Source: Lumbricus rubellus
Lineage: Eukaryota > Annelida > Clitellata > Crassiclitellata > Lumbricidae
Direction: 5' to 3'
Assembly: GCA_945859605.1 (NCBI GenBank)
Contig: OX243812.1
Coordinates: 47,588,252-47,652,251, forward strand
DNA: 64,000 nt
Under the pieces are notes generated by a model. That model made no database searches. It worked only from the letters and a program-made list of their open reading frames with translations, and was not told where the DNA came from. The translations under genes were made by a program, and so were the position numbers. This document shows positions 46,810 through 57,666 of this stretch, piece by piece. The stretch's first letter is position 1, and each line of letters begins with the position of its first letter.

Positions 46810-49800
46810 ATGGCGACACAGACGAAGGTGGCCAAGCAGGAGGGTAAGTAAACTATTAAGTTTCCCGATAGCAGACAACTAAACCGGTATGCCAGTTTAG
46901 ATATCTGTTTTGAAGCATACAATGAGTTTATTGTTGCAGTTTTTGCAATATTTTTGCTGTGTTTATGCTGTAATTGGCCGCTGAAACTGGAGGCTTTGTC
47001 CGGTTCAAGCAAATTCTTATAAGACGCGTTGGCCACTATGTTTTCAGTTTTATTTCGAGGTTAGTGCTACTAATTTAGCTCATTCGAGAGCTAAAGATAG
47101 ATTTTGTGGCATTTAATTAAATTTATGAGGAATTCGATCCGAAATGGCTGCGTTAGATCGAAAGGAAGACTTGTTTACCACGTTCCTTCGTGGACTAGCT
47201 TACCACGAACACTGAAGCTTTAAGCTTCCCGCGAAGAGTGCAGAACGGAAGTCCAGTGATGTCATATGCCGGGAAACCCCTTCGAGGTTCCTTGTTACTA
47301 TTAATACGCTGCGGTTTGACGGGTGTTCCAGGAATTTACTCCTAGTTATAAATTGCTGGACGTATCGTAAACTGGTTGTGTTAGGTAGAGATGTGGGCTA
47401 ATTGAATTGTGTTTAAGAATATTATTGGTCTTCTATTGTGAGTTGCAATAAATTTAGGTGGAAGTGTTGTTGATTAGATTTGGACTCTTGTAGGACTGAA
47501 ATTAAGCAGATGTGTAGTATGTGAATGAGGTTTTATTGTTGAAGACGTGTATAAGATCATTATCATTAACACAGTTTGTTAAATGGTGACAAAATTTATG
47601 TCATGCATAGTGATTGTCATATTTTATTCTAATTAGACCTATAGATGTGGATCAAGATTTTAAACTTGGATAACCTCAAAGGCCAAAACACGACCAGTAC
47701 ATTGACCTGTGGACCAGTGCATCCAATTTCTTATAGGGCAGAATAGCATTCAACATATATAAACTAAGTTGTGCTGCATTGCCATTAAAAGTCATATTGT
47801 CATTTTTTTAAACTAATATGTGTATTGTGTTTGTATATGGTTACATTCAGTCTGTATTTGAAAGTCCTTAAAGCTGTTACTTTCTGGATAATACTGTGTT
47901 TACATTTTACTAAATATAAACCTGCTGACTTTAATATTAGCTGACATGCTGTATGGCTGCAAAAACTTGCTTCTTACTAAGACATGGAATTCTCTGCTCT
48001 ATCTGACACCGCATTTCATTCTCAATTACTGGTCATACAACCTGGATGGCCTCCCTGTTTACACTGTGTAAGACTTCTATTTAGCCGTAATTGAGCCGTG
48101 AACGCTTCTGAATACCCTATCTTGACGATGCAGTATACATAGGAACTTCTGAAATAATAATGATAGAATTGTATTAGCTTTCTGGAAGCCCATGTTTTCA
48201 ATCTGTATAAGACTGTGATGATTTGGCTATCAATTTTCATGACTTGAAACTTGGCCATTGCCAGCTTTTACTAGATTTGCTTATAGCGGAAATTAAATAT
48301 AATTTCTCTGCTTGGCAAATTGAGCTGTAGTTTGCTGAACTCACTTTGCCCTCGATATTTCTATCCAGCCATTAGAAATCTGCTCTATCTGGATTTTCCT
48401 TTATTCTGACTATATAATATGATTGTGAATGTTGGAAAAAGAATTATATTTCTATTTGGCTTGGATGGATTATTAGTGATGGTGTTTCAACAAGATCACA
48501 GGGAAGACTGTTGCTCAATGCTTAGCTGAACTTAAATCAATAGTGCTACAGGTAATATTCATTAATGGTAATGATTGATTGATTGATTGATTTTTAAAAA
48601 AATGATTGATTGATTGATGCATTTCAGACAAAGATCAGCAGGAGGCGATCGAGAAGATCGACGAGGTTCAGAATGAGATCGATCGTTTGAACGAACAGGC
48701 GAGCGAAGAGATCCTTAAAGTTGAACAAAAGTACAACAAAATGCGGCAGCCTCATTTCCAGAAGCGCTCGGAGCTCATCGCGAAAATCCCCAACTTCTGG
48801 GTTACAGCGTTTGTCAACCACCCACAGGTTTCAGCACTCCTGAATGAGGATGATGAGGAGGTATTGCAACACTTAACCAAAGTGGAGGTCCAGGAGTTTG
48901 AAGACATAAAGTCGGGCTACAAAATTAACTTCGTGAGTGCTTTGATTTTTATTCAAGATTGACAACGGAATTTATTTATACTATTTTTCTAGACTAAGGT
49001 CGTTCCTTTGTATGTGGTGAGTGACAAAAATTGCTAAATGTTTTTAAAATTAATGCATACTGCATGAGTTGCACTGGTAGGTAGATGCAGTACACCAATA
49101 CACTTGGTCAAACACTTGTGCAACTCAGTTTTGCTATAGAACACATTCTTTCATCATATTGTTTTTGTCATTACTAGACTGAATAATTTTGCAGCACAGT
49201 TTCTGTCTGTATAATCTTTTTTAATTATATGGACAGCATGATTTGTATTGCTAAGGGATTTAAGACTTCACAAGAAATGTTAATTCTTTATGGAGCGCTT
49301 GAGTGGACTTTATGCATGTGTGTTTTATTTTTCTATCTCTTCCATATTTTGACTGGTTTGTCATTTATAATTGCAGCACTTTGAAGACAACGAATACTTT
49401 GACAACAAAGTTATATCCAAGGAATTCCATCTGAATGAAACCGGTGAGCCTTCATCGAAGTCGACTCCGATCAACTGGAAACCCGATAAGGTACAAGTCG
49501 CTATATCACAGCCAAAACAACAAAAACAAGTTGATTACTGTGACATTGACAGTTAAGACTTATAGTGCTTATTCTCTTTTATGTACAGATTGGTGTTCGA
49601 GTTGATAAGGCGGAAAGTAGACCCAGGTTTTTGTGTGGGAAATTATTTTGCTGTTTTTATGTTGCAAAATTTGAACTCGTGCATCAAGAGTTATTTTCTG
49701 TTGTTGGAATCAATTGTCTTCAGATGACTTGCGGCTTTGAGAAAGCATTGGTTGCTTTATCTTTGTCCTGGTAATATTTAGACTACACTGCTGAGCACTC

Positions 49801-52800
49801 CACTTAGACGATAAGTGTAGAATTTAAGACTTGACCGTAAACCTTAAGCCGACCCGTCCTCGGTCGTTCGTGTTCACCAAGGTAATTGCGATACTGTTCC
49901 ATCAAACATTTAAAATCTAGAGAGCGAAAATGAAGAGTAATTTCAACATGTAAACGTGGCAGCAGCGAATGACGAAACGTGTAAGAAAGTATTGTGTAAG
50001 TGCCACGCCAACAGATGAATATTGTAGTCTGTCAGAATCGCACAGAGGGAAATAACAACTTGCCATTAGTGATGTAGCTTTTCCGGAAAGATATTTTTCC
50101 GGAAATTTTCCAGAAACTTTCCGGAAACTTTCCGTAGACCGAAAAATACATCTAACACATAATGTCACATTTTCCCTATCAGAAACCATATGAAAATTTG
50201 AGTTTTTAAAGTTCCTTTTATTGGCAATGTGGAAAATGTTCACCTTAAAGAATTAAAATGACCATTAAATGCTTTCATTAGCAGTTCCGAATATCTGACA
50301 ATTTGACATTTTTGGCAGCTGCTTTGAACCTGCTCAACTATGCCTTTCACTGTGCTATTTAGGATTATATTGCAACAGTTAAATGGTGATGTAAATTAGC
50401 TGAATCCTTGAAAGTAAGGAAAGAATGTAAGGGATTTCAGAAGTAAAAAATTAAAGAAAATAATTATGGACAGTAAATAAATAAATAAAGTTACATAAGA
50501 TAATAAAAAAGGCTTTTCCTTGTCCATACACTGCTTACTCAAGGCAACAACTCATAGATAGAAAATTTAAACCAAAACATATTCTTTGCTGCTTACCAAG
50601 AAAAGCAGATTTGAAAATATATTAGTCTCACACTGCAATGGCAGTGCCAAAAACATCATATTTCAAGCATAAAATAATTGTATATTATGTAGGAATTAAT
50701 CTGTTGCAGTACTTATTAAAACATTTGGTGTCTATAGTGTACTGAATCAATTGCTGTTTTTGTTTCATATTTTCAGAAGTAAAAAAATAAGAAGAGTTAG
50801 GTGACCAAATCATAAAAATTTTCTTCCTAATAACAGTGAAGTCTAATTGCAATTAATTCTTAAATAATGTATTGTCGGTGTGTACACTAAACAGTAAGCA
50901 ATAAGTGTTGTTTATTGAATGAAAAAAATCAGCAATGACTAAATAATATAGCTTACAGTGATTGATGTTTAAGCATATTTATGGATTTAAATTGTTACTT
51001 AGTAATATTGTATTGATGGAAAAATATCGGAAAGTTTTCGGAAAGTTTCCGGAAAGATACGTCGGAAAGTTTCCGAAAGTTTCCGGAAAGATATGAAACT
51101 TTCCGGGAAAGATTTCCACCTCACAACACTACTTGCCATATTATTGATTGTTAATGTCCACTACCATTAGCTATAACGTATCATGTGTTAGTGAATGTTA
51201 GAGCTAATGGTGATGAAAAACGTTGCTGTTTACAGGATCTCACTAAACAGCCGAGCCCACAGAAGGCCGGTAAAAAGCGTAGCCATGGAGATCAGCAGGA
51301 GTCGTTCTTTGGATGGTTCCTGGACCACACGGATGCTGGTGCTGATGAGCTTGGAGAAGTCATCAAGGATGACATCTGGCCGAATCCTCTCCAGTACTAT
51401 TTGGTGAGGAAAGCTGTACATCTCATCCGTCACTTTCTGCTCTGGCCTTGCACAACGCTATCTTGTTGTCTTGACCAATGATATAAATAAATATAATCAA
51501 CTATTAATATTGCTAGATATTGGCAGAACAATTTAACATTGCACTCTCGATGAGAAGAAAGAGCTCAGTTGACAATTGAAAGTGAGCCAATTTAATCGTG
51601 ACGTGATTATTAAGATGTTCACAAAAAAAGAATTAAAATGGAGTTAGCCAGTTCTAAGTCACAAAATAATTGCTTTCATGATGCATCTTTAGAGTTTTAC
51701 AGTGTAAGTTACGTTTAACACTAATTGCAAAAGGGCAATAAATAATGGAAGAAAAGACTTTGAGGTTATTGCCCATTATGCGACCTTTGAAAAATAATGC
51801 ATGTTAAGATAGTTGAAAAAAAATTTGAAATTTTTTATCTTCACCCTGCATTCTAGCGAAGGGCGAGGCTGCTCAGCGGATATGCCACATTCGTGTCCAT
51901 TGCATAAACTTATATATTGTCCTAGCAAAGGTGGATGCTGGATGCTACTTGGTGACTACATCACATTTACATCCACTAAACCTATTGTCATCCCCATCTG
52001 ATGGATGTGCATGGAGGCTATGTTACATTCATGTCCACTTTAAGATTTTTTTGTCACTATAGAATTGTCATTAAAAATTTAGATATGCTGTCTTTATGAC
52101 TGACGGGTGTTCTTTTATTATTACATATGTTAAATTTATATCGCACATATTGCATTTGCAATGTTGTCAAGTCAAAAGCCTGGCCATGGAGCAATTGTGA
52201 GTGAAGGACAGGATTAACATAATTTAGGCAGTGACCAATTTGAGTAGGCTCAAACCCATCATATCCATGTTGCAAGCTAAATGCTCTATAGATCTGTCCC
52301 CAATGTAAATGTCATTTTATGATGCTCAGAATTTTAGTTTATATAAAATATTGCTAAGTTATTTCCATATGGCTTAAATCATGCACACTAGTCTGGGTCT
52401 CTGTAGTGGTTATTAAACACCTCTGAGCTGGAGGATTACAGTTTGCTTCCGCTAAATGTGAAAAGTTGTCTGTATTTTTAGGCATCTGAGATTGACGAAG
52501 AGCCAAGTGAAGGTTAGTAAACAGACCCTTGGCCTTGTGCACTTTTGTTCATTGATTGGATATCTGTATTATCCTTGTATGCAATTATGTGTCCCTAAAG
52601 TTTGCCGCTACTTGCTGTTCATGTGACTGTGAACTATTGAACTGTTATTATAATTGTTGGTTTTTTAAAAAACTATTATTATAATATTTGGTTGTTTTTG
52701 GTCTGTGTCAAGTGTAACTGCAAGTAGTCCTGTTGTCATCTGGTGTCTTACTGCAGCTAACCTACTTGAGCATTGATTTGATCATGATCTCTGTTGCTAA

Positions 52801-53812
52801 AGCATATACTGGCTAATGTTCAGGCACTAGTGTGGTATTTGTCTGACAACAATAGTTACTAGATATGTGATTTAAAAGCAGATGTGTCTCTTAATGGATT
52901 GCAAGGCCAAGTTATGAATAGTTGTGAAAATCACAATATTTATTAATTCTACTGCTGGTAATGACGTTATGATTGCGTTTTCAGGTGAAGATGACCAGGA
53001 TGGCGTTCCTGAAGAGGACGAGGAGGACTTAGGGGAAGAGGTAAGAACTCTTTATCATGACAACTGGTGATTATGCATTTTGTTCACTTGAAGATTTACT
53101 GGTTTCATCACATATTTCGTTGCACTTCTTTTTAAATTTTAGTAAGCAGAGTCTGAGTATTTACAGTTGGTTAAGTCTCGCAGTGCTTGGTAGTGTGGGC
53201 AGAAATGTTCGAACGTTATGTTTCATTTACTCTTCCTAGCCAACTCAGCTTTAATGGGTACACTCACTGACTGCAGTATTAGTGGGAAGGTGAGGGGAGT
53301 GGCTATCTGCCCAACATGCTAAGACTAAGAAAATTATGTTGCTGACACTTTTGTATGAATGGTCGCCTTGGGCTAGTTTGATGGACTGCTGTTCCAAGTG
53401 TGTGAATAGATTTTGAATAGATATGCTTTTGTCATTTTTTGATCATAGTACAGTGAACTTTTCTGATGAGCTTCTGTAGTCTTCACTCTTTTCAAACACC
53501 TTTGCAGTCTTGCTGAATTGTATAGTATATATTATTTAGAAGTATTCATTTGTGAGTAGTATATTTATAATTGTAAGTCGTATAGTTGTCATGTAAGCAT
53601 AAATACTCCACGTATTTTTTATCTAGCATTCTCAAATATTCCCTTAAAGTGGAAGGCGTTACTGGTGCAGACTTATTGTTTGTCATTTGTCAATGTTTGT
53701 AAAGGACATAAAACGCAGGAATTATTTCTGGTTTCAGGCTCTGAATTAATTGAAAATGTTTTGTTTCTTGCAGGAGGGAGATGGCGAAGGTGAAGAAGAA
53801 GATGATGGCTAA
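46810..53812 (+). CDS. SET: SET / TAF-I histone chaperone and PP2A inhibitor
   Basis: Seven coding exons: 46810-46843, 48628-48932, 49377-49490, 51236-51403, 52482-52512, 52985-53040, 53774-53812. Phases close to 248 codons plus TAA. SET is a nuclear NAP-family chaperone for histones, part of the INHAT complex, and an inhibitor of PP2A. The sequence is very close to vertebrate [22 protein letters not shown] (dimerisation helix), [53 protein letters not shown] and [20 protein letters not shown]. The acidic tail (208-248) is about 41 residues, somewhat shorter and less uniformly acidic than in mammals. The basic start [10 protein letters not shown] is encoded by a tiny first exon. The ATG lies in AAGATGGCGAC, a YY1-like context. 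GPR107/108 is divergent 2.6 kb upstream. Confidence 0.96.
48563..48620 (+). repeat. (GATT)n microsatellite abutting the SET exon 2 acceptor
   Basis: TGATTGATTGATTGATTT, a T/A-rich break, then TGATTGATTGATTGATGCAT, ending about 5 bases before TTTCAG. The branch-point and pyrimidine region of intron 1 is therefore built from microsatellite sequence. Confidence 0.85.
50067..51131. mobile_element. hAT-like element rich in TTCCGGAAA motifs (SET intron 3)
   Basis: Left end TAGTGATGTAGCTTTTCCGG and right end GGAAAGATTTCCACCTCA...CAACACTA. A perfect 8-bp duplication CTTGCCAT flanks it (50059-50066, 51132-51139). Both ends carry arrays of CTTTCCGGAAA motifs. It is 1065 bp with no transposase seen. 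Its right edge is 97 bp from the exon 4 acceptor. Confidence 0.85.
52125..52310 (-). repeat. Decayed SINE relative in SET intron 4
   Basis: TTTATATCGCACATAT at one side and GAGCAATTGTGAGTGAAGGA in the middle match the SINE tail and body; the head is unrecognisable. A similar relic with GAGCAATTGTGATCCAAGGA is at about 42310-42400. Confidence 0.5.
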
Positions 53813-54542
53813 GCAGTGCATGCTCATCAGCATTTTGACTTTTCTGATGTGAACCTCTCAATGTTCGAGGGACATGTGTCCTGTGAACATTACATGACAC
53901 TGACACATGTAGTTTATACATAACTAACGCTGCGTGTATTATGTATACGATTAGTTTTTCTGTGGTGCAGTTGAAGAGAAAGTAGTTAAGGTATCTGGAT
54001 TGACCTTCGCATTTTGCAGTTAACAAATTTCTACGTTTTTATAGTTTAACACGACGATGCAACGGGTTGGATGTTTTAGCTAAATTTTATTCTGGTTGAT
54101 TATGTGCTGGACCGTATTGAAGTTTTGCGGTTTTTGATGCGACTACTCAGCGGTTAGGTTAGTTGGAGGTCGTGGCTGAAATTTGGATCTCGATAATGTT
54201 AAAAAAATTCTTTTTCAAAGGTGTTGATTTTTATAAAATGTTCTGACAATGTCTTGTTAATTTCTCTAGGTTCATTTTGCTTTAGTTAATAATATTCCCT
54301 TGAGCCATATGGCAAAGATGACCATTTCCTTTCTCTCTCTCAAAGCAGTGTTTAACTGGTCTTAATGATGGACTTTCATCAACTAGGTTTTATGAGCTTA
54401 TTAACTAACATGCTCGACAGATTTGACAGATACAATTCGTCTACTGTTATTTAACCTTTGTCCTAATTTTACATAATTTGACGTTAAAATAACTTAATTT
54501 GCATTCCTTGCTCTTTATTTTACCATACTAGCGGCCACATAA
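53813..54542. other. SET 3' UTR and flank
   Basis: AT-rich sequence after the SET stop codon. No canonical AATAAA is obvious before the transposon at 54543. Confidence 0.45.
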
Positions 54543-55124
54543 GGGGTCATTGCATAATTACGTAACGCTCGAGGGTGGGTGGGTGGGGTAATTGAAAACG
54601 TTACGAAACGTTACGGGGGTGGGTGGGTGGGGGAAAGCTGAACGTTACGTAACGCCATGAATTTTTTTAATAATGAATATTATATTACATCGAATGTCAC
54701 TTCAGAGGTTCAGACATGATGTGATCAAAGTTTAACCTCGTGACACTGATTTAAAACTCAACTGAAATAAGCTTAGGACTATTTATCTGAATAATATCTG
54801 GCAGTAGACCAGGGCTGTTTTTAAGGAATTTAGAACTGCGCAACTCCTATTCCTTCCCATCCTCCATGATAAATTACTTAAAATCGGAGGACAATGACCA
54901 TTTTCCCCAATTCACTATGAAAATATGAATTATAGGCCTAATTACGCACTCGTGAACATAAGCTAATAATAGACCTAAACCTCAACTGATTTTTCCTAAC
55001 AATCGTTACGTAACGCTTGGGAGGGTGGGTGGGTGGGTCCAGGGCAACGTTACGAAGCGTTACAGGGTGGGTGGGTGGGTCGAAAACGGTCATTTTCGGC
55101 GTTACGTAATTATGCAATGACCCC
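54543..55124. mobile_element. Harbinger-like MITE with G-quadruplex arrays
   Basis: Perfect 26-bp inverted ends beginning GGGGTCATTGCATAATTACG, flanked by TAA (54540-54542, 55125-55127). The 3-bp TWA duplication fits PIF/Harbinger. Four blocks of GGGTGGGTGGGTGGG lie on the plus strand, two near each end, alternating with AACGTTACG motifs. The centre holds a partial copy of the CAGGGCTGTTTTTAAG element also seen at 61052. Confidence 0.85.
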
Positions 55125-55127
55125 TAA

Positions 55128-55686
55128 TGCTAAGTGGCAACTTCCACTGATTTAGAAATGTTTTCATAATTTTCAATCGACACTTTGAAATAGTATCTAC
55201 ATAAACAGATATGCTTCTCACACCAGACAACTTGATATATTCTGCAAGATAATTTTTTTTTACTTTGAAAAGCTGTGATGCTTGGCATTATAAGGGATTT
55301 AAAAGAAAACTAAAGTTGCAGTTTACGTGGGTTACGTGAGTGCATGGACCTTACTTGCTAGGGAAAATGTTGGCTTTTTGCAGTTTTTGTAAGTAATCTT
55401 GTCTTCAGCTTACCGTTTCTCTGCAGAATGCCATTTCTGTTTAGGTTTGGGTGGGAAGGTGTGAAAGACTAGTGTAAGTGACAAAACTTTAGAAGATGTA
55501 CCAGAATCTCCAAGCTTGGTTTCTGAAACAGGGAAAGTTGTTTCCCATCCAATGACACCACCAATGATTGCAGCATCACATGTCACTGATGTCAGTAATT
55601 ATCAGTTTCTTATCAAAAGCAGCAAGTATGTAATTTCAATTGATGCAACAATTTAAGGTCTGATGTAAATATGTGATTATTGATTA
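55128..55686. other. Spacer between two Harbinger-like MITEs
   Basis: AT-rich, no gene or repeat recognised. Confidence 0.5.
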
Positions 55687-56105
55687 GGCGTAAAAAAAAG
55701 TGTTGTGTTTCCGGTAACCCGACCGACCCATTTTTACGGCCGCGACCCAAAAATTTTTATAAAAAATTTTTATTAAAAAAAATATTTTTTTCCCAAAAAA
55801 ATTTAATTTTTTTTCAAAAAAATTTTTTTTTTACATTTGTATTGACATAACATAAGAGACGTCAACAAAATGAAATTAATAGGACTGTTTCTAGAGCAGT
55901 TTTAGGTGCAGACAGTCGGGAAATAGGCAGTTTATACTTGCTTAGAACACGTACTTTGTTTCAGCGTGCAAAAAAGACTAGTGGGGTATACTTTTTCGGA
56001 TAGTCACTGCATAAAAATATTTTACAAAATAAAAATATTTTCCGACCTACCTACCCAATTTTTTTTAGCTCTGTTACCGGAAACACAACACTTTTTTTTT
56101 AGGCC
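55687..56105. mobile_element. Harbinger-like MITE, TTA target duplication (copy 2)
   Basis: Ends GGCGTAAAAAAAAGTGTTG and CAACACTTTTTTTTAGGCC flanked by TTA (55684-55686, 56106-56108). The interior is highly similar to the copy at 7195-7610. Confidence 0.88.
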
Positions 56106-56577
56106 TTACTTTAGGAATGCATACTTTAAGATGCTTTAGTAATGTAGACAGATTTTAAAGTGTAAACGTTAAATATATTTGCGATCTGATAGTTTGCAGA
56201 TGTCCACACGCTAAAAGCAATTAACAAAATAAAACCCAACATCAATTACCGCACAGTGCGGCTGCTCGCAAGTTCTGTCTTGTTGCATATTCTAAACCTC
56301 AAATGTTTTTGTGAATGGCTTTGTTAATTAAGTTTGATGAATATATTTGGCACTGTTTGAGTAAGGAACACAAGACTCAAATTTTGAGACAAAATAATGT
56401 AGATATTGAAACGAAGACAAAACATTGCTTACTTTCAGAGGTGCATAACATACATATGATACACTGAAACTACAGCGTTTCTTCTGTCTCTGTCCAGGGC
56501 AGAGCCCCAAACAGAGTAGGCTAAGTTGAGTGATCTGTTTAGCGCTCATGTAATTGGGCAAAGATAAATGTGCTGAT

Positions 56578-57074
56578 CATGGGCGTCCGCAGGAATTTTT
56601 CTAGGGGGGCGCAAACTTTTAAATAATTGTCACATGGTCTAAATTTAATGGGTGACAGTATATGAATTTCCATATTACCACGAGAGAATCCTATAGCCTA
56701 TCTATACGTTATGCGCCCAAAGAAAGATATATACATGTAGGTTCAACTTGTAGAATGAATCGATAATCACATTGGGGCGCGGTGGTCTAGTGGTGGCGTC
56801 GTTGTCTTGGTGCCGGAAGGTCCGAGGTTCGAATCCACCCTCAAGCCGCGTAAGGACCTTGGGCAAGTCCTTCACTTACAATTGCTCAGCACTTCGGCGT
56901 GAAACTCCGATGCAGTGTCCGCTCTGCATCGGGAGCGCCTCTGAGTAGAGAGAGCTTGAAGGGGCGCTATAACAAGTGCACATACAAACAATTGAAACAA
57001 CCACAACCAAATAATCTAAATTTATGTGCAACTATGCGAAAAATCCAGGGGGCGCCCCGCTGCGGACGCCCATG
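56578..57074. mobile_element. CATGGGCGTCCGCAG family hAT MITE interrupted by a SINE
   Basis: Perfect 15-bp inverted ends CATGGGCGTCCGCAG / CTGCGGACGCCCATG, with a perfect 8-bp duplication GTGCTGAT (56570-56577, 57075-57082). Compared with the copy at 28780 it is about 220 bp longer because a SINE sits at 56774-56992. Confidence 0.93.
56774..56992 (+). mobile_element. tRNA-derived SINE, reference copy
   Basis: The head has Pol III promoter elements at tRNA spacing: A-box TGGTCTAGTGG (56783-56793) and B-box GGTTCGAATCC (56826-56836). A body follows (CCTTGGGCAAGTCCTTCAC, GAAACTCCGATGCAGTGTCC), then the tail GAGCGCCTCTGAGTAGAGAG...GGGGCGCTATAACAAG resembling L2-type LINE 3' ends. Other copies are at 11665, 18681, 29150, 37267 and 57105. 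Confidence 0.9.
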
Positions 57075-57104
57075 GTGCTGATCCTTTGTGATATATTATT
57101 TCTC

Positions 57105-57183
57105 GCATAAGGCTCACTACTCGGGCGCTCCCGACTACAGCCTAGACGTTGGAGTTTCACGTTGAAGCGCACGAGCAATTGCT
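57105..57183 (-). mobile_element. SINE fragment
   Basis: AAGGCTCACTACTCGGGCGC, TCCCGACTACAG and GTTGGAGTTTCACGTTGAAG match the 3' half of the SINE; the head is missing. Confidence 0.6.
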
Positions 57184-57429
57184 TTGCGTTTCCAAACTCT
57201 TGTTTAAAGCTTCAACCGAGACTGGGCCTATTGTGTTTTGACCCTCCTGAAGAAATCTGCTTGCTGAACTTCATTGTGCATTTCTGAGCTTTGTAAGGAG
57301 GGCATTATCAAATTACAGTTGTATTGTCTTTGTTGGAGCGTTCATATCTTCAAGTTTCCTGATCTCTCAGACACTTAAGCCCAACGTTTTGCTTATGCTT
57401 CTGTGGGTCCTCTTTCCCTCAGTAATTCA

Positions 57430-57666
57430 CATAGGCGTACGGGAGATTTCAGGAGTGGGGAGGGGGGGCAAAGATTAAACTTCTGCCCGAAAAATATATC
57501 TGGAATAAATGGCTTCGTGGATTGAAATCTCGTGGTGGGAAATTTTTTCCAAGGCAAAAAAGTTGACCTTTTTTAGTCATCCAAGGCTGTGCTTGCCCGA
57601 AAAACCAGACTTGCCCAAAATTGGGGGGACATTTGCCCCTCTGGACCCCCGCCTTGTACGCCTATG
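57430..57666. mobile_element. hAT-like MITE with CATAGGCGTAC ends
   Basis: Inverted ends CATAGGCGTACGGG and CCTTGTACGCCTATG. Flanks both contain GTAATTC but displaced by 4 bp, so the duplication is imperfect. The interior is G-rich at the left and C-rich at the right. Confidence 0.65.

Noticed and set aside
49565..49774. Open frame in SET intron 3 (69 codons)
   Set aside because: No similarity, no splice connection to SET phases, and located in ordinary intron sequence.
56774..56850. Possible tRNA gene
   Set aside because: A- and B-boxes are present, but the acceptor and anticodon stems do not close convincingly. The same head recurs attached to a conserved body and tail, so it is a SINE.
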